From the NCBI GenBank assembly GCA_020860755.1, contig JAJBTQ010000011.1, forward strand, positions 1 through 42,001: a stretch of 42,001 nt of DNA. The letters are read 5' to 3'. The notes beneath the pieces were generated by a model. It saw only the letters and a list, made by a program, of their open reading frames with translations, ran no database searches and was not told the DNA's origin. This document shows positions 40,904 to 42,001 of the stretch, one piece after another. Source of the stretch: Lachnospiraceae bacterium. Its GTDB lineage: Bacteria; Bacillota; Clostridia; Lachnospirales; Lachnospiraceae. Every line of letters starts with the position of its first letter. Positions within the stretch are counted from its first letter, which is position 1. A program made the position numbers and the translations under genes.

Positions 40904-42001
40904 TCACGCAAAGTCCTCCTCGTGAAGGATCAGATAATCCTCCTCGTTGTACTTCTTCGCAAAAAGCTTTTTGATCCCGCCGCTCTCCGCACTGTCTATA
41001 GCCGCATCCACGATCTCCTTGACCTCGGTCAAGGTCGTCGGATGATCCAGCTTCTGGATGTTGTTGATCCGGTTGTACAGGGCCAGCACCGCCATCTCCT
41101 CTATCTCACACTCCTGCTCGAGTGCGTAGGCCTTGCCGAAATCAACCAGCTCGTCGATGGTAAAGATCGGGATCTTGATCTTCTCTGTAAACTTTGCCGC
41201 AAAGGCCGGATTTTGTCCCGTCACCCTGCGGATCCCGTCACTGTCGTCCTCGATGACCACTGTCATACCACCGGTCTCCTGATCCATCACCTGAGACATC
41301 GACGCGATCGTCTCAGGGCTTAACTGACCGGCATCCTCCACGATCAAAAAGCCGCCCGCGATCTTGGGAATGAGAGAGGCGAAATTCCTCTTGTTGAGAG
41401 CTTCCGCACTGATCTTACCGATTTTATCGTCCTCTGTTCCCATCGTCTTTTGCGTAGCCTTGATCAGGTCTGTGGCCAATATCGTCTTGCCGCTTCCCTC
41501 CTCGCCCTGTACGATCAGGTTGCCTGTGGAGGACGTGACGGCGCCGTTCCGGCTCTTGGTCAGGCTGTCAAGCACCTGCGAAATCTGATCCGTCATACCA
41601 GGGATCGGAATAAAGTAGGAGAACATCTCCTTGATATCATCCGGCAGTCCCGAGTCGTCCGCCCGCTCGGCGGCCTCCATTCTTTCTGCCCTGGTTGGTA
41701 TGTCTGCCAGATCCTGGCCGAAATCATCGATCTGATCCGCCGGTGTCCCGGCTGCCTGATCAGCAACGGACTCTGCCGCCTGCTCCGGAGCCGTTTCGCT
41801 CTTCATCTCATCTACCGGGATCTCCTCTGTCCGGCCAAAGTCGGGGAAGTTGTCCTCTACTTCAGCTGCTCCCGCTGCCTGCTGCGCTTCCGCTTCCGGA
41901 GCCGCGCCTGCGGCCTGCGGGTTGATTCCTGCCACCGGTGTCTGCGCGAACCCGGTCACGGGCTGCTGAGGCGCACCGGCTGCGGCGGCTGTATCGGCTG
42001 C
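40904..42001 (-). CDS. AAA-type ATPase with low-complexity N-terminal region, partial
   Basis: The last 365 codons of a gene whose start lies beyond the right edge: the frame stays open to the last base, so a GTG at 41959 should not be taken as the start. The visible N-terminal part (about 150 residues) is rich in Ala, Pro, Gln and Glu and looks disordered. The ATPase domain has Walker A VQGEEGSGKTILA, Walker B GGFLIVEDAGQL and a helical lid, with an overall CbbX/SpoVK-like feel. The ADLIKATQK and KIGKISAEALNKRN segments suggest a specific family, but I cannot name its function. It precedes glgB with a nested hairpin between. Confidence 0.8.
   Translation of the reverse strand, partial: AADTAAAAGAPQQPVTGFAQTPVAGINPQAAGAAPEAEAQQAAGAAEVEDNFPDFGRTEEIPVDEMKSETAPEQAAESVADQAAGTPADQIDDFGQDLADIPTRAERMEAAERADDSGLPDDIKEMFSYFIPIPGMTDQISQVLDSLTKSRNGAVTSSTGNLIVQGEEGSGKTILATDLIKATQKTMGTEDDKIGKISAEALNKRNFASLIPKIAGGFLIVEDAGQLSPETIASMSQVMDQETGGMTVVIEDDSDGIRRVTGQNPAFAAKFTEKIKIPIFTIDELVDFGKAYALEQECEIEEMAVLALYNRINNIQKLDHPTTLTEVKEIVDAAIDSAESGGIKKLFAKKYNEEDYLILHEEDFA

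Noticed and set aside
39510-40925. 471-codon open frame on the plus strand
   Set aside because: It is antisense to glgB, whose catalytic residues are all present, and its translation resembles no protein family.

Overview
The window looks like chromosome of an obligately anaerobic, moderately GC-rich Firmicute, most likely of the Lachnospiraceae or a close clostridial relative. This rests on gene content: an anaerobic sulfatase-maturating enzyme, HemZ, a bifunctional Rel, oxygen-sensitive hydroxyacyl-CoA-dehydratase-type proteins, a two-subunit CoA transferase, an FNT channel and a DUF6465-like Lys/Ala-rich protein. Regulatory sites are of the usual vegetative type (TTGACA/TATAAT, 16-17 bp spacing; AGGAGG ribosome sites). 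No species can be named. No prophage, integron, transposase or CRISPR array is visible.

Layout. 1-2.8 kb (minus): a sulfatase with its maturase and the start of a GtrA-like membrane protein. 2.9-4.9 kb: an accessory patch with a lone AAA/DUF4143 ATPase behind a palindromic operator and a 30-bp direct repeat on both sides, next to tRNA-Pro(CGG). 5-8.5 kb (minus): Rrf2 regulator; a 36-aa membrane peptide leading into a WYL regulator; then sfp-type PPTase, niaR and a ThrH-like phosphatase. 8.7-10.2 kb: MFS exporter. 10.2-12.6 kb: NlpC/P60 hydrolase and PlsC. 12.6-17.4 kb (minus): a shortened MetH-like protein, YbaK deacylase, ddl and murF. 17.6 kb: an unknown 179-aa protein.

18.2-24.8 kb (plus) is the most unusual part. 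It is an operon in which a 1094-aa FAAL/adenylation - carrier protein - thioester reductase enzyme is followed by two cysteine-bearing proteins of the 2-hydroxyacyl-CoA dehydratase/benzoyl-CoA reductase superfamily and their ATP-dependent activase. The PPTase at 8 kb could prime the carrier domain. The best reading is ATP- and radical-driven reductive chemistry on a fatty acyl group, giving an aldehyde-level product, possibly for vinyl-ether lipids. This is inference.

24.8-28.6 kb: DUF6465-like protein, CoA-transferase pair, HdeD-like membrane protein and FNT channel. 28.6-37.1 kb (minus): a housekeeping run rel - MBL hydrolase - hemZ - hisS - aspS - EamA transporter, with tight spacing. 37.2 kb: cyclophilin. 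37.8-42 kb (minus): LrgB/LrgA, glycogen branching enzyme, and an AAA ATPase whose start lies beyond the right edge.
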